Shown: positions 37,869 to 48,417, numbered from the stretch's first letter. The stretch: 64,000 nucleotides of DNA from Shewanella marina JCM 15074 (GCF_000614975.1 NZ_BALM01000004.1:40001-104000), one strand, 5' to 3'. Notes: generated by a model from the letters alone, not told the origin. Numbers and translations are program-made.

Positions 37869-38333
37869 ATGCATTATACATTATCTATTGAAATAGGATT
37901 ATCTATCGCGGATGTAGTTAAATTATATGATAACCCCGATAATTGGGCTAAATGGCAACAAGGGTTTGTTAAGTATGAGTCTGTGGTGGGGCAAGCAGGA
38001 AAAACAGGCTCTGAAACGATATTGACGCACATGATAGCCGGTAAACCAACACAGATGACTGAAAAGGTTGAGCTTAATAACTTACCAACTCAAATGATTT
38101 GTATTTATCAATCAAAAGCAACCTTGATGGGGGCATGGAATCGAGTTGATAGTCAGTTTATTGCACTAGATAAGAATCGCACTTGTTGGCAATTTGCTTG
38201 TGAGTTTCGCTTTGGTAGCTTATTAAAGTTAATGGCGTTATTTGCGCCGAATATGTTTCGTAAAACCTCTTTAAAAGAGATGAATAATTTTAAACAATTT
38301 GCTGAAAAAGTTCAGGCTGAAAAAGAACAGTAA
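37869..38333 (+). CDS. SRPBCC/START-like family protein
   Basis: 154 residues from ATG 37869 (preceded by GCAGGG); the frame is also open from 37818. The sequence pattern (IGLSIADVVKLYDNPDNWAKWQQGFVKYESVVGQ, then TEKVELNNLPTQMICIYQ and a C-terminal helix RKTSLKEMNNFKQFAEKV) is that of the START-like polyketide cyclase/dehydrase superfamily, which binds hydrophobic ligands. The ligand is unknown. It precedes a small membrane protein gene by 10 bases and is probably cotranscribed. Confidence 0.75.
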   Translation: MHYTLSIEIGLSIADVVKLYDNPDNWAKWQQGFVKYESVVGQAGKTGSETILTHMIAGKPTQMTEKVELNNLPTQMICIYQSKATLMGAWNRVDSQFIALDKNRTCWQFACEFRFGSLLKLMALFAPNMFRKTSLKEMNNFKQFAEKVQAEKEQ

Positions 38334-38343
38334 CTGGTATTTT

Positions 38344-38691
38344 ATGATGCTAAGAAAAGTGTTATTAATTTTCGGTTGGACGTCATTAATCGGCAGTATT
38401 GCGGATGGATTGCTTTTGAGTTTTAGCTTGTGGTTAGTGATAACCGCAGTAGAACCGATTAGTCTCAGTATCAATCAATTATTACAACATCTCTATTTCA
38501 TTTATTGGGTTAAACAAGTGGCTTATTACGTGTTGCCCAATGATGTCGTTGTTTGGTTATTTAACCTACCAGCATTATGGTATTTCCCAATACGAATAGT
38601 GGTGAGTATTGTTATCGGTTGGTGGGCATTGGCGGTAGCGGCGAAAATGAAACAAAATGGTGGAATGGAGCTAGGTAGCCCCCAATATTGA
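38344..38691 (+). CDS. small membrane protein
   Basis: 115 residues from ATG 38344; an in-frame start at 38299 lies within the previous gene. It has three hydrophobic segments (VLLIFGWTSLIGSIADGLLL, LWLVITAV with the following IYWVKQVAYYVL, and FPIRIVVSIVIGWWALAVA). No family recognised. It is convergent with rbsR, 6 bases from its end. Confidence 0.6.
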   Translation: MMLRKVLLIFGWTSLIGSIADGLLLSFSLWLVITAVEPISLSINQLLQHLYFIYWVKQVAYYVLPNDVVVWLFNLPALWYFPIRIVVSIVIGWWALAVAAKMKQNGGMELGSPQY

Positions 38692-38697
38692 CTCGTA

Positions 38698-39699
38698 TTA
38701 TTTAGCGATAACACTATCTCTTATCACTAAGCTTGGCTCTAGTGCGATGGTTTGTGTTTCTGCTCGTTTAGAGGATATTTTATCGATTAATAGCTCAACT
38801 GCTTTTTGTCCCAATAATCGTTTGGGCTGACTAATAGTTGTCAGTGCAGGGCTGAGGTATCTGGCTAACTCTATATCATCATAACCGACAATGGAAAATT
38901 GCTGCGGGATGCTAATACCATCCTTATTGGCGGCGTGAATAAAGCCCATTGCCATCATATCGTTGCAAATAAATGCCGCTGTTGGTTGCTGCTGACATTG
39001 TTTAAGAGCTTGATAAGCGGCAACGCCACCATCACACTCAAAGTTACCCGTAATAATCCAATCTGGATTGATGGTTAAGTTAGCATCCTGCATTGCTTGC
39101 TTAAATCCTGTAATACGCTGCGCAGCAGGAACTTTATCTAACGGACCACAAATACAGGCGATTTCAGTATGTCCCATCTCAATTAAATGCTGGGTCGCTA
39201 AGTAACCACCAAGTAATGAATTATCTTGAATTTTGTCGCAGTTAAAATCGGTCGGGCCCCAATCCATCATGACCATAGGTAATTCAGGGTAATGATTTAA
39301 TTGGCCAAAGGCTTTTGCTTCTACTTCACTGCAAATTAATAAAAGGCCATCGACTCGCTTTTGCAGTAGCGTTGATAGGTTGAGATTGATCCGTAGCGGA
39401 TCACCCTCTGTATTACATAAAATCAGGCTATATCCTTGCTCATAACAAGCTTGCTCTACGCCTTTTACCACTTCGGCAAAAAAAGGGTTAGTAGAGGTGG
39501 TAACTAGCATACCAAATGTTTTGGTATGGTTGGTTTTTAAACTACGGGCAAGGGCAGATGGAGCATAGTTCAGCTCTGATACTGCTTGTAGCACTTTGAG
39601 ACTTATCTCTTCACTCACAAATCGAGTTTTATTTAATACGTGGCTTACTGTCGACGTCGATACGCCCGCAAGTTTTGCTATATCTTTTATCGTGGCCAT
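38698..39699 (-). CDS. rbsR: LacI-family ribose operon repressor
   Basis: 333-residue repressor with an N-terminal helix-turn-helix and hinge (MATIKDIAKLAGVSTSTVSHVLN, YAPSALARSLK) and a periplasmic-binding-protein-like ligand domain (ribose or a related sugar as inducer). It is the last gene after rbsK, as in the E. coli rbsDACBKR order. A LacI-type palindrome overlaps the region upstream of rbsD, at 44581-44600. Confidence 0.9.
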   Translation of the reverse strand: MATIKDIAKLAGVSTSTVSHVLNKTRFVSEEISLKVLQAVSELNYAPSALARSLKTNHTKTFGMLVTTSTNPFFAEVVKGVEQACYEQGYSLILCNTEGDPLRINLNLSTLLQKRVDGLLLICSEVEAKAFGQLNHYPELPMVMMDWGPTDFNCDKIQDNSLLGGYLATQHLIEMGHTEIACICGPLDKVPAAQRITGFKQAMQDANLTINPDWIITGNFECDGGVAAYQALKQCQQQPTAAFICNDMMAMGFIHAANKDGISIPQQFSIVGYDDIELARYLSPALTTISQPKRLLGQKAVELLIDKISSKRAETQTIALEPSLVIRDSVIAK

Positions 39700-39724
39700 A
39701 TTTAAAATATCAATATTATAAAAG

Positions 39725-39745
39725 GGGGCTACAATAAATAGCCCC
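39725..39745 (-). terminator. terminator between rbsK and rbsR
   Basis: GGGGCTA and TAGCCCC form a 7-base stem around CAATAAA, with A/T on both sides. It may lower rbsR transcription relative to the upstream genes. Confidence 0.65.
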
Positions 39746-39753
39746 GAAAAAAA

Positions 39754-40674
39754 TTATGCTTGTGCTGCTAAAAATTGCTCAACTTCGGCCAATGTTGGGA
39801 TAGAGGTTTGAGCGCCAAAACGGGTAACACTAATTGCTGCTGCAGCGTGGGCAAAACGGATTGCATCTGTTAATGCTAAATCATTTTGTAAGCCTGTTAA
39901 TAGCGCACCATTAAAGGTATCACCTGCGGCAGTGGTATCAATCGCATCAACCTTGAAGCCTTGTATTTGCTGGCCTTGGCCTTGTTCACTTAACCATACG
40001 CCTTCACTACCTAAGGTGATCATAACCTGACTAATGCCTTTTGCATGCAATACATTAGCGGCTTGTGCTGCACTGGTTAAGTCAGTCACTTTAATACCGG
40101 TTAATAGCTCGGCTTCAGTTTCATTGGGGGTGATCAAATCCACATTGGCGAGCAAGGCTTCAGGTAGTGCCGTCGCTGGTGCTGGATTTAAAATCACTTT
40201 AGTCTTGTGTTGCTTAGCAATTTCGGCAGCTTTAGTAATTGTGGCTAAAGGTGTCTCAAGTTGCATTAATAACATATCAGCAGCAGCAATGAGATGATGA
40301 TGCGCGGCTAACTTTTCAACCGTCAGCATATTATTCGCAGCTGCGGCGATACAGATGCTATTTTCGCCAGCATCTGTTACTTGGATCATTGCTACACCAG
40401 TCGCCATATTGTCAGCAATCATAATGGCTTCGGTATTCATCCCCAGCGTTTGATATTCATTGATCATACGTTGGCCAAAATCATCATCACCAACACAGGC
40501 AATAAAGCCAATATCAGCACCTAACCTTGCGGCAGCCACAGCTTGGTTTGCGCCTTTTCCACCAGGAATAACCTGATAGCCAGCAGCTGAAATAGTTTCA
40601 CCAGGGCGTGCAAATTGTGGCACTTGTACCACGTGGTCAGCATTAACACTGCCTAATACAATTAATTTGTTCAT
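39754..40674 (-). CDS. rbsK: ribokinase
   Basis: PfkB-family kinase that phosphorylates ribose to ribose 5-phosphate with ATP. N-terminal MNKLIVLGSVNADHVVQVPQFARPGET and GGKGANQAVAAARLGADIGF; the anion-hole and catalytic base motif DTTAAGDTFNGAL (Asp) near residue 250. 306 residues is normal. Located after rbsB, completing ribose utilisation. Confidence 0.96.
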   Translation of the reverse strand: MNKLIVLGSVNADHVVQVPQFARPGETISAAGYQVIPGGKGANQAVAAARLGADIGFIACVGDDDFGQRMINEYQTLGMNTEAIMIADNMATGVAMIQVTDAGENSICIAAAANNMLTVEKLAAHHHLIAAADMLLMQLETPLATITKAAEIAKQHKTKVILNPAPATALPEALLANVDLITPNETEAELLTGIKVTDLTSAAQAANVLHAKGISQVMITLGSEGVWLSEQGQGQQIQGFKVDAIDTTAAGDTFNGALLTGLQNDLALTDAIRFAHAAAAISVTRFGAQTSIPTLAEVEQFLAAQA

Positions 40675-40685
40675 GAACTAATCTC

Positions 40686-41573
40686 TTATTTGCTGATGAT
40701 CTGTAATGGTACCGGAATAGATGCTTCAACAGCTTGATTTTTTAATAGTTTATCCGCAACTTTAATGCCTGTTGCACCAATCAGTTGTGGTTGCTGAGCA
40801 ATTGTTGCACCTAAACGGCCACGTTTAACGACCGCGATGCCTTCTTCTGTGCCATCAAAGCCCACAATTAACAGTTTCTTATTGGCAGCTTGTGCTGCAC
40901 GTACAGCGCCTAGTGCCATCTCATCATTTTGAGCGAATACCGCTTGTGCTGTTGGGTTTGCTGTCAACATATTTTCTAATACGTTAAGGCCTTTAGTGCG
41001 ATCAAAATCTGCAGGTTGGCTAGCCAGTACCGTCAATTTATGTTGCGCTGCGCCTTCGGCAAATCCTTGACCACGTTCGCGAGCTGCAGAGGTACCTGGA
41101 ATACCTTCAAGCTGTAAAACCTGTGCATTATCACCTAGTTTGCTGGCGATAAAATCAGCGGCCATTTTACCACCTTGGACGTTATCTGAGGCGATATGAC
41201 TTGCCACTTTACCGTGATTTGCTTGACGGTCTAGAGTAATAACTGGAATGTTATTGCGATTAGCCAATCTTACTGCATTTGATACCGCATCTGAATCGGT
41301 TGGGTTGATTAGAATAACTTTGGCACCACGAATGGTTAAATCTTCAACGTTTGACAGTTCTTTGCTTGGATCATTCTGCGAATCAAGCACAATAAGCTTG
41401 TAGCCTAATTCATCTGCTTTTTGTTCTGCACCTTCTTTTAAGGTCACAAAAAAAGGGTTGTTTAAGGTTGAAACCACCATGGCGATGGTGTCTTGAGCTA
41501 AGGCGTTGTGGCTAAAGCCGATAGTTAATGATACTAATGCTGTAGAGACAATTTTATTTAATGTTTTCATCAT
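40686..41573 (-). CDS. rbsB: ribose ABC transporter periplasmic binding protein
   Basis: 295 residues with a signal peptide ([20 protein letters not shown]). The mature protein begins [24 protein letters not shown], typical of RbsB, and contains the hinge and ligand residues of the family ([37 protein letters not shown]). It delivers ribose to RbsC/RbsA. Confidence 0.96.
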   Translation of the reverse strand: MMKTLNKIVSTALVSLTIGFSHNALAQDTIAMVVSTLNNPFFVTLKEGAEQKADELGYKLIVLDSQNDPSKELSNVEDLTIRGAKVILINPTDSDAVSNAVRLANRNNIPVITLDRQANHGKVASHIASDNVQGGKMAADFIASKLGDNAQVLQLEGIPGTSAARERGQGFAEGAAQHKLTVLASQPADFDRTKGLNVLENMLTANPTAQAVFAQNDEMALGAVRAAQAANKKLLIVGFDGTEEGIAVVKRGRLGATIAQQPQLIGATGIKVADKLLKNQAVEASIPVPLQIISK

Positions 41574-41591
41574 AAACCTTCGTTATTCAGA

Positions 41592-42569
41592 TTATTTTTG
41601 TTTGTTGTCGATCATAACGGCTAGCAAGATGACACTGGCCTTTACAATCATTTGATAATAAGAAGAGACATCTAATAAATTTAGAGCGTTGTTTAAGAAG
41701 CCAATAATCAGGGCACCAATCAATGTGCCGGTAATTCGACCACGGCCGCCAGCCAGACTGGTGCCGCCCAATACTACCGCTGCAATCGCATCAAGCTCAT
41801 AACCCATACCTGCTGTAGGTTGAGCAGAAGATAAACGTGAGGTCACAATAATGGCGGCTAATGCTGCCAATGTACCGCAAAGGGCATAAACACCAATTTT
41901 TACGCGGTCAACATTAATACCTGAAAGACGGGCGGCTGATTCATTACCACCGATGGCATAAATGTAGCGACCAAAGCGGGTATGGTTTAATAGATACCAG
42001 ATTGCGGCAAATACAATCACCATTAACCAAACCGGAATGGGAATACCTAAGGCGCTGCCTGTACCGAACCATGCAAATTGATCTGCTACATCGGTAAAGC
42101 CTGTTGAAACTGGACGACCATCGGTATAAACCATGGTGACACCTCTAAGTAACGTCATGGTTACTAAAGTGGCGATAAAGGCTTGTACTTTACCTTTTGC
42201 GATAATAATACCGCTGATGGCACCAAGTGTGGCTCCTGCTAATAATGCCGTTGGAATAGCCACTAAAATAGGCACTTCCATACCAATTAAACTGGCAGCT
42301 AGGGCACCACAAAGTGCCAGTACCGAACCCACACTTAAATCAATACCCGCAGTTAAAATGACCAGTGTCATACCCACTGCAATAATGGCGTTAACTGAGG
42401 TTTGTCTGAGTATGTTTAATAGGTTATCAACAGAGAAAAAGTTTGGGTTGATGAGCGACACCACTACAATTAGCAGTAGTAATGCAATTAATGATTTTTG
42501 TTCAATTAACCACTGGCTAATGCGCTTGTTGTTTGTCGTTGTTGAAGCGACAGGTGTTTGTGTGTTCAT
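41592..42569 (-). CDS. rbsC: ribose ABC transporter permease
   Basis: Multi-span inner-membrane permease (BPD_transp_2 family) with the characteristic AVGMTLVILTAGIDLSVGSVLAL and GRYIYAIGGNESAARLSGINV, and LDAIAAVVLGGTSLAGGRG. ATG 42569 is preferred because it overlaps the rbsA stop as TAATG and has GAGG 8 bases upstream; ATG 42575 lies too close to that site. Confidence 0.95.
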   Translation of the reverse strand: MNTQTPVASTTTNNKRISQWLIEQKSLIALLLLIVVVSLINPNFFSVDNLLNILRQTSVNAIIAVGMTLVILTAGIDLSVGSVLALCGALAASLIGMEVPILVAIPTALLAGATLGAISGIIIAKGKVQAFIATLVTMTLLRGVTMVYTDGRPVSTGFTDVADQFAWFGTGSALGIPIPVWLMVIVFAAIWYLLNHTRFGRYIYAIGGNESAARLSGINVDRVKIGVYALCGTLAALAAIIVTSRLSSAQPTAGMGYELDAIAAVVLGGTSLAGGRGRITGTLIGALIIGFLNNALNLLDVSSYYQMIVKASVILLAVMIDNKQK

Positions 42570-44071
42570 TAACATTCCTCACACTGAGTTTTACCGACGG
42601 CTGCGGCAAGGAGTTTCTCTTGAGTCGCTTGCTGACGACTAAATTCGGCACTGATTTGACCTTGATGCATCACCATAATTCGATCACTTAAGCCAAGCAG
42701 TTCAGGCATATCTGATGACACCATAATAATGGCTAGACCTTGTTGCTTAAATTGATTGATTAATTGGTAGATCTCTTTACGCGCACCTACATCTACACCG
42801 CGAGTAGGTTCATCTAAAATAACCACTTTTGGGGTGAGCATTAATGCTTTTGCAATGGCGACTTTTTGTTGATTACCACCAGATAATAAGCCAATAGTTT
42901 GGTTTTGATGGGGCGTTTTTATATTGAAGAGTTCAATAAACTGTGCAACTTGTTGCTGCTCTAATTGTTGATTGATATGACCAAATTTAGATAATAGTGG
43001 CAAGCTGCAAACAGACATATTATGTTTGACTGATTGGCTTAACAGTAAACCATCACCTTTACGGTCTTCAGAAATATAAACAATGCCTTGATCAAGTGCA
43101 TCTCGACAGTTATTAATTTTTAGCTCAACCCCATTAAGATGGACTTGCCCTTGATGCTTGTTTAAGGCGCCAAAAATGAGTTTCATCAGCTCGGTGCGAC
43201 CCGCGCCCATTAACCCTGAAAAGCCAAGGATTTCTCCCTGTTTTAAGTCGAAACTAATATTATCGATACCGTGACCGCTTAGCCCTTTAACGGATAAACA
43301 AGTTTGCTCGCGGCAGCTATTTTGATAAGGATATTGTTCATCGAGTTGACGACCCACCATAAGCTCAATCATCTTATCTTCATCAATATCAGCAATTGCT
43401 GCTTGAGCGATAAATTTGCCGTCACGTAACACGGTAATATCATCACAAATGGTAAAAATTTCTTTTAAACGATGTGAAATATAAACAATACCGCAGCCTT
43501 GCGCAGATAGCTCTCTGATGATGTTAAACAGGGATTCAGTTTCATTATCGGTCAATGCATCGGTTGGCTCATCCATAATGATGACCTGTGCATCCATGGA
43601 TAATGCTTTTGCTATTTCAACCATCTGCTGTTCACCAAGACTTAACTCCGACAGCAAGGTTTTAGCACTGTGTTTGACCTTGAGTTTTGCTAATAACTTA
43701 TCTGCTTGGCTAAACATGGTTTGCCAGTCAATTCGACCCATTCGAGTGGTTGGTTCTCGTCCAAGGAAGATATTTTCTGCAATAGTAAGATGTTCAATCA
43801 GATTCAGTTCTTGGTGAATGATACTAATTCCAGCCAGCTGTGATTGACGTGGATTGCTAAATTGAACAGGCTGGTCTTTAAAACGAATGCTGCCGCTGTC
43901 TGCTTGATAAACACCGCTTAAGACTTTCATTAAGGTAGATTTACCCGCGCCGTTTTCGCCCATTAATGCCATTACTTTGCCAGCATAGACATTTAAACTC
44001 GCGCCATCTAAAGCTTTGACTCCAGGAAAGGTCTTTACGATATCGGTTAATTCAAGTATGGCTTGCTTCAT
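42569..44071 (-). CDS. rbsA: ribose ABC transporter ATP-binding protein
   Basis: 500 residues with two ABC domains. Domain 1 has Walker [10 protein letters not shown], signature LSLGEQQM and Walker [12 protein letters not shown]. Domain 2 has a degenerate Walker A (GLMGAGRTE) but a good signature LSGGNQQK and Walker [11 protein letters not shown]. This asymmetry is normal for sugar importers of the RbsA/MglA type. Located between rbsD and rbsC. Confidence 0.96.
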   Translation of the reverse strand: MKQAILELTDIVKTFPGVKALDGASLNVYAGKVMALMGENGAGKSTLMKVLSGVYQADSGSIRFKDQPVQFSNPRQSQLAGISIIHQELNLIEHLTIAENIFLGREPTTRMGRIDWQTMFSQADKLLAKLKVKHSAKTLLSELSLGEQQMVEIAKALSMDAQVIIMDEPTDALTDNETESLFNIIRELSAQGCGIVYISHRLKEIFTICDDITVLRDGKFIAQAAIADIDEDKMIELMVGRQLDEQYPYQNSCREQTCLSVKGLSGHGIDNISFDLKQGEILGFSGLMGAGRTELMKLIFGALNKHQGQVHLNGVELKINNCRDALDQGIVYISEDRKGDGLLLSQSVKHNMSVCSLPLLSKFGHINQQLEQQQVAQFIELFNIKTPHQNQTIGLLSGGNQQKVAIAKALMLTPKVVILDEPTRGVDVGARKEIYQLINQFKQQGLAIIMVSSDMPELLGLSDRIMVMHQGQISAEFSRQQATQEKLLAAAVGKTQCEEC

Positions 44072-44092
44072 ACTGAGTCCTCGAATCCTTTA

Positions 44093-44512
44093 TTAAAAGG
44101 TAACGCCGCAGCGGAAAATAACATTGGCAAATGGCGTACATTCACCAGAGCGGATAATGGCCTTGCTATGATGAGTTTGCTGTTTAAATTGATCGTGGCT
44201 GAGGTAATGGATTTGAATTGTTTTATTCGTCAATGCTGATTCAGTAGCGATTCGGTCAATGATGGCTTGGTGCATTGCGGGGCTTATCTGTGCTAACTCA
44301 CTGGCCATTATGACTTGCTCAATTTGCAACTCGGAGAGTAAAGCATCAATACATGAGAGTAGGTCAGGTGTACCAGCGACGAGCGCCATATCGATACGAT
44401 CTACTGTTGCCGGAATCGGCAGGCCTGCATCACAAATCGTGATTTCATCTAAATGACCTGCTTGAGCAACAAGCGTTGAAATTGCTGAATTTAGAAGGGT
44501 ACTTTTTTTCAT
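44093..44512 (-). CDS. rbsD: D-ribose pyranase
   Basis: Interconverts beta-pyranose and beta-furanose forms of ribose so that ribokinase can act. 139 residues from ATG 44512 (MKKSTLLNSAISTLVAQAGH, matching MKKGTVLNSDISSVISRLGH of E. coli), with CDAGLPIP and the C-terminal IRSGECTPFANVIFRCGVTF. The frame is open from 44533, but that start adds seven unusual residues. First gene of the ribose operon. Confidence 0.93.
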   Translation of the reverse strand: MKKSTLLNSAISTLVAQAGHLDEITICDAGLPIPATVDRIDMALVAGTPDLLSCIDALLSELQIEQVIMASELAQISPAMHQAIIDRIATESALTNKTIQIHYLSHDQFKQQTHHSKAIIRSGECTPFANVIFRCGVTF

Positions 44513-44580
44513 AATTACCATGCCATTGTGCATTGGCCGTTGCTTTGAAATAAGTCAAATTAACGGACTTTAGAGTGCGC

Positions 44581-44600
44581 AAACGTTTGCGCAAACGTTT
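44581..44600. promoter_or_regulatory. RbsR/LacI-family operator upstream of rbsD
   Basis: The perfect palindrome AAACGTTTGCGCAAACGTTT contains two LacI-family half-repeats (each AAACGTTT) and lies 69 bases upstream of the rbsD start. It resembles the E. coli rbs operator core (CGAAACGTTTCG). RbsR encoded at the other end of the operon is the likely ligand. Confidence 0.8.
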
Positions 44601-44655
44601 CGATGGCGTAAATGTACTTATTTTAGGGATGAAATTCAGCTTTAAACATAATATT

Positions 44656-44672
44656 TGTGATCTAGATCGACA
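44656..44672. promoter_or_regulatory. possible CRP site upstream of the ribose operon
   Basis: TGTGA-TCTAGA-TCGACA fits the CRP consensus TGTGA-N6-TCACA in the left half and partly in the right, and lies about 55 bases upstream of the operator. This is expected for a catabolite-regulated sugar operon but rests on one site only. Confidence 0.45.
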
Positions 44673-44884
44673 ATAGCAACATCTAATAGATTAAAAAGTA
44701 ATTAACCCTATATCTGGCTAAAATATTGCTTTAAGAATTTGTATAAATATTGTTTTAAGTATTTGTATAAAGATTGGTAGAAGTATTGTTACTCAGGTAT
44801 GAATTGAAAAAGCACTATCTTTATCTATTAGCATTTCTATACCATAGCGCTAAGATTTAAATTATTGTTCGTTAAGGAAGTTCA

Positions 44885-45757
44885 TTGAAAGTATTGGTGA
44901 CAGGATCTGCTGGACGAGTAGGTAGAGCGATTTATATTCATTTAATGAAGCATTATGACGTTGTGGGGTTTGATAAAACGCCATGTTCAACTGCTGATTT
45001 TGTAGGTGATATTGGTGATCAAACATTATTAGCTACAGCACTTGATGGGGTTGATGTCATTGTTCATACCGCTGCGTTGCATGCTCCGCATGTTGGTTTG
45101 TTTAGTGAGCAGGAGTTTCAACGAATTAATATAACTGCCACTGAAAATTTAGCCTTGCTGGGTGTAAAAATGGGGATTAAGCAGTTTGTATTTACCAGTA
45201 CCACGGCTTTATACGGTTTTGCCTCAACACCTAATGATCAAGCCGGTTGGGTTAATGAGACTGTACTTCCTCAGCCAAAAACTATTTATCATCACAGCAA
45301 AATTGCTGCTGAACAGAAATTAAAACAAATTTCAGATTTATTTCATTTGCCCGTTTGTGTATTGCAGATGTCCCGTTGTTTTCCTGAGCCTGCCGATATG
45401 ATGGCGGTGTATCGATTAACAAGAGGGATTGATGCGCGTGATGTTGCCAGTGCTCATCGCTGTGCTATTGAAAAACGACCAAGTGGATTTAATCGTTATA
45501 TCATTTCTGCAAAAACACCGTTTACAGCTGAGAATTGCCAAGCTTTATTTGAAGATGCAAGCCTGCAATTGCATCAATATTGCCCTGAATTAGTAACTGA
45601 TTTTGAACAACGAGGTTGGTCGCTACCAACCAAGCTTGATCGTGTTTATGACTCGTCATTGGCACAAGCCGAATTAGCATGGCAGCCAAGGTTTGGTTAT
45701 AAAAGTGTATTACAATTATTAGATGATGAGATTGCGGAGGTGCTACCCGTTATCTAA
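44885..45757 (+). CDS. NAD-dependent epimerase/dehydratase family protein
   Basis: 290 residues of the extended short-chain dehydrogenase family. N-terminal cofactor motif VTGSAGRVGRAIY; catalytic YHHSK (Tyr-x-x-x-Lys) near residue 140 with an upstream Ser/Thr in FVFTSTTALYG. Substrate unknown. Start is TTG 44885 after AAGGAAG. It faces away from the ribose operon. Confidence 0.85.
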   Translation: MKVLVTGSAGRVGRAIYIHLMKHYDVVGFDKTPCSTADFVGDIGDQTLLATALDGVDVIVHTAALHAPHVGLFSEQEFQRINITATENLALLGVKMGIKQFVFTSTTALYGFASTPNDQAGWVNETVLPQPKTIYHHSKIAAEQKLKQISDLFHLPVCVLQMSRCFPEPADMMAVYRLTRGIDARDVASAHRCAIEKRPSGFNRYIISAKTPFTAENCQALFEDASLQLHQYCPELVTDFEQRGWSLPTKLDRVYDSSLAQAELAWQPRFGYKSVLQLLDDEIAEVLPVI

Positions 45758-46012
45758 TTTTGTTGCAAATGATTTGTTATCACATAGGGCGTTTTTTATT
45801 TTTATGCTGATTAAGATAATAAACACTTTTTAATTTCTGTGCTAAATGGTGCTGTTTGTAAAATAAGTTATACCTGTGATTTCAAGCTGTTGTTTTTATT
45901 GATTGAAAAAAGCCCGAATAAAGATAAATATTTATTTAACTTGTGTAAATATGTATCAAGCATTAATTAGAGTGTCCTATACTGCATCTGTATAGTTAAT
46001 ACGGGACATTGT

Positions 46013-47425
46013 ATGGATAATAAGCTTGGGTTAGGTGCGCTTACCGCACTTGTAATTGGCTCTATGATTGGCGCTGGTGTGTTTAGTTTACCGCAAAATA
46101 TGGCCGCAGTTGCAGGCCCCGAAGCGGTAATGATCGGTTGGTGTATTACTGGTGTTGGGATGATCTTTTTAGCATTATCATTCCAATCGCTTTCTATTTT
46201 AAAACCAGAAATAAAAACCGGTATGTTTGGCTACGCTCAGTCAGGTTTTGGCGATTTTATTGGTTTTAATTCAGCATGGGGTTATTGGGTGAGTGCCATG
46301 CTGTCAAACGTAACTTATCTGGTTATCGTTTTCAGTACGTTAGGTATGTTCTTTGATTCTCCTGGCCATATCATTTTTGGTGAGGGCAATACTTGGGTCT
46401 CATTTGTCGGTTCTACATTAGTATTATGGTTAATGCATGCATTAGTGACTCGAGGCGTTAAAATTGCTGCCATTATCAATATGATTGCGACTATCGCAAA
46501 AATCATTCCCCTGTTACTGTTTTTGATTTTTACCATGTTAGCGTTTAAGTGGCATACCTTTACTTTCGATTTTTCTGGTCATAGCTTTGGTGCTAATAAT
46601 GATCTGCTAACACAGGTAAAAAATACCATGTTAGTGACGGTATGGGTGTTTATCGGTGTCGAAGGTGCTGTTGTTGTTTCCGAACGGGCAAAATTACGAA
46701 GTGATGTGAGTCGTGCCACTATTCTAGGTTTATTAACGGCACTGTTTATTTATGTGTTTGTGACGTTATTATCGATGGGGGTGATGTCCACGCCTGAGAT
46801 TGCAAAGTTACAAAACCCCTCTATGGCCGAAATTTTAGAACATATTGTCGGCCCTTGGGGCAGTATTATGATTGGTTGCGCACTGCTAGTTTCTGTTTGT
46901 GGTGCATTTTTAAGTTGGGTTGTATTGGCGATAGAAGCGCCATTTATTGCTGCTGAAAATAAAATATTCCCTAAAGCCTATGCCAAAGTAAATCGTTTTG
47001 GTACTCCGATTAAGCCATTAATCTTAACCAGTGTTTGTATTCAAGTTGCACTGGTTTTTGTATTTTTTGCAGGGAGTACTTATAACAGTCTAATCACCAT
47101 TGTTTCTGAAATGATTTTGGTGCCTTACTTTTTAGTGGCGGTATACACCTTAAGATTAGCGATTGAGAGCAAAAATAGAGGTAAGTTATTAGCCATTGGT
47201 CTTGGTGCAACAGGCTATGGATTATGGTTACTCTATGCTTCTGGACTGAGTTATTTATTGCTTTCGAGTATTTTCTATCTACTCGGGTTGTACTTCTTTA
47301 TTAAAGCCAAGCGTGAGCAAGGTTTGACTGTGTTTGTTGGTAAAGAAAAAATATACGTGAGTTGTTTGGTGGTATTAGCTGTTATTGCGGCTGTGATACA
47401 GGTGACGCATTTTATCGGTCATTAA
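46013..47425 (+). CDS. APC-family basic amino acid/polyamine antiporter (arginine:ornithine or arginine:agmatine type)
   Basis: 470 residues with about 12 membrane helices. The start MDNKLGLGALTALVIGSMIGAGVFSLPQNMA contains the G-S-M-I-G-A-G unwound helix typical of APC exchangers of the AdiC/ArcD group. Probable exchange of arginine for ornithine or agmatine is inference from family resemblance; there are no adjacent arginine deiminase or decarboxylase genes. Start follows GGGAC and a terminator ends the unit. Confidence 0.85.
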   Translation: MDNKLGLGALTALVIGSMIGAGVFSLPQNMAAVAGPEAVMIGWCITGVGMIFLALSFQSLSILKPEIKTGMFGYAQSGFGDFIGFNSAWGYWVSAMLSNVTYLVIVFSTLGMFFDSPGHIIFGEGNTWVSFVGSTLVLWLMHALVTRGVKIAAIINMIATIAKIIPLLLFLIFTMLAFKWHTFTFDFSGHSFGANNDLLTQVKNTMLVTVWVFIGVEGAVVVSERAKLRSDVSRATILGLLTALFIYVFVTLLSMGVMSTPEIAKLQNPSMAEILEHIVGPWGSIMIGCALLVSVCGAFLSWVVLAIEAPFIAAENKIFPKAYAKVNRFGTPIKPLILTSVCIQVALVFVFFAGSTYNSLITIVSEMILVPYFLVAVYTLRLAIESKNRGKLLAIGLGATGYGLWLLYASGLSYLLLSSIFYLLGLYFFIKAKREQGLTVFVGKEKIYVSCLVVLAVIAAVIQVTHFIGH

Positions 47426-47449
47426 TCGACTAGTCTTACTTATATTGAT

Positions 47450-47487
47450 AAAAAAGGCTCAATTGCTTATGCAGTTGAGCCTTTTTT
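47450..47487. terminator. bidirectional terminator after the APC permease gene
   Basis: AAAAAAGGCTCAA and TTGAGCCTTTTTT form a 13-base stem between the permease (plus) and yciI (minus). Confidence 0.88.
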
Positions 47488-47508
47488 ATTACGCAAATCA
47501 TATGCTAA

Positions 47509-47808
47509 TTAAGGTAAAACACGCTTAAATGGTTTTACAATAACATGGGCATATACGCCAGCTGCAATATAGGGATCGGCATCAGCCCATGCTTGTGCGT
47601 CTGCTAATGAGTCAAATTCTGCAACAACCAGTGAGCCAGTAAAACCTGCACTGCCCGGATTATCACTGTCAATGGCAGGATGAGGGCCAGCGACAAGTAA
47701 ACGGCCTGCATCGGCTAATGTTTGTAAACGCGCAAGATGGTCTGCTCGTACTGACATACGCTTTTCAAGACTATTTTCAACGTCTTGTGAAGAAATCATA
47801 TACCACAT
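47509..47808 (-). CDS. yciI: YciI family protein
   Basis: 99-residue ferredoxin-fold (Dabb-like) protein: [45 protein letters not shown], then [31 protein letters not shown]. Members share a conserved His-Asp pair (here RADHLARL) but have no settled function. The start overlaps the yciB stop (TAATG), so the pair is translationally coupled. Confidence 0.93.
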   Translation of the reverse strand: MWYMISSQDVENSLEKRMSVRADHLARLQTLADAGRLLVAGPHPAIDSDNPGSAGFTGSLVVAEFDSLADAQAWADADPYIAAGVYAHVIVKPFKRVLP

Positions 47809-48353
47809 TATTTCATTTCCTTACGTTTATCTTCGGGAATATGCTTAAACAAATAAACCACAGTTAATACTGTATTGATTAATGTCGCCGCAGTTAAACC
47901 AAATACCTTAAAGTTTACCCAAACATCTTCAGATAAGCTAAATGCCACGTAAATGTTGAGTAAGCCACAAGCAATAAAGAAGCTGACCCAATACCATGTG
48001 ATTTTTGCCCATACATGATCAGCAACTTCAATCTCTTTGCCTAACATGCCTTTTAGTAGCGGCTTATTCATCAATTGACTGATACCAAGCACAATTGCAA
48101 ATAGTGCATATACAACAGTCACTTTCCATTTGATGAATACATCATCGTGGAAAATGAGTGTTAATGAACCGAAAAACGCAACCATAACAAAGGTGATAAT
48201 GTGGACTTTTTCGAGTTTTTTATAGATAAGGTAAGTCACAATCAGCTGTAGTGCAGTTGCTGCAATTAAAGCACCACTTGCAATATAGATGTCATAGAGC
48301 TTATAAACAGCAAAAAAGATAACGAGCGGTAAAAAATCTAACAGTTGTTTCAT
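47808..48353 (-). CDS. yciB: inner membrane protein YciB, intracellular septation family
   Basis: 181 residues with five or six hydrophobic segments, beginning [30 protein letters not shown], the diagnostic N-terminus of the YciB/IspA family connected with septation and envelope integrity. Paired with yciI as in many Gammaproteobacteria, near trp genes. Confidence 0.95.
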   Translation of the reverse strand: MKQLLDFLPLVIFFAVYKLYDIYIASGALIAATALQLIVTYLIYKKLEKVHIITFVMVAFFGSLTLIFHDDVFIKWKVTVVYALFAIVLGISQLMNKPLLKGMLGKEIEVADHVWAKITWYWVSFFIACGLLNIYVAFSLSEDVWVNFKVFGLTAATLINTVLTVVYLFKHIPEDKRKEMK

Positions 48354-48417
48354 ATATTAGATGACAAAAATAAATGATGCCGGAGTGTACCATGGAGTTT
48401 TTTAGTGGCAAAGAAAT

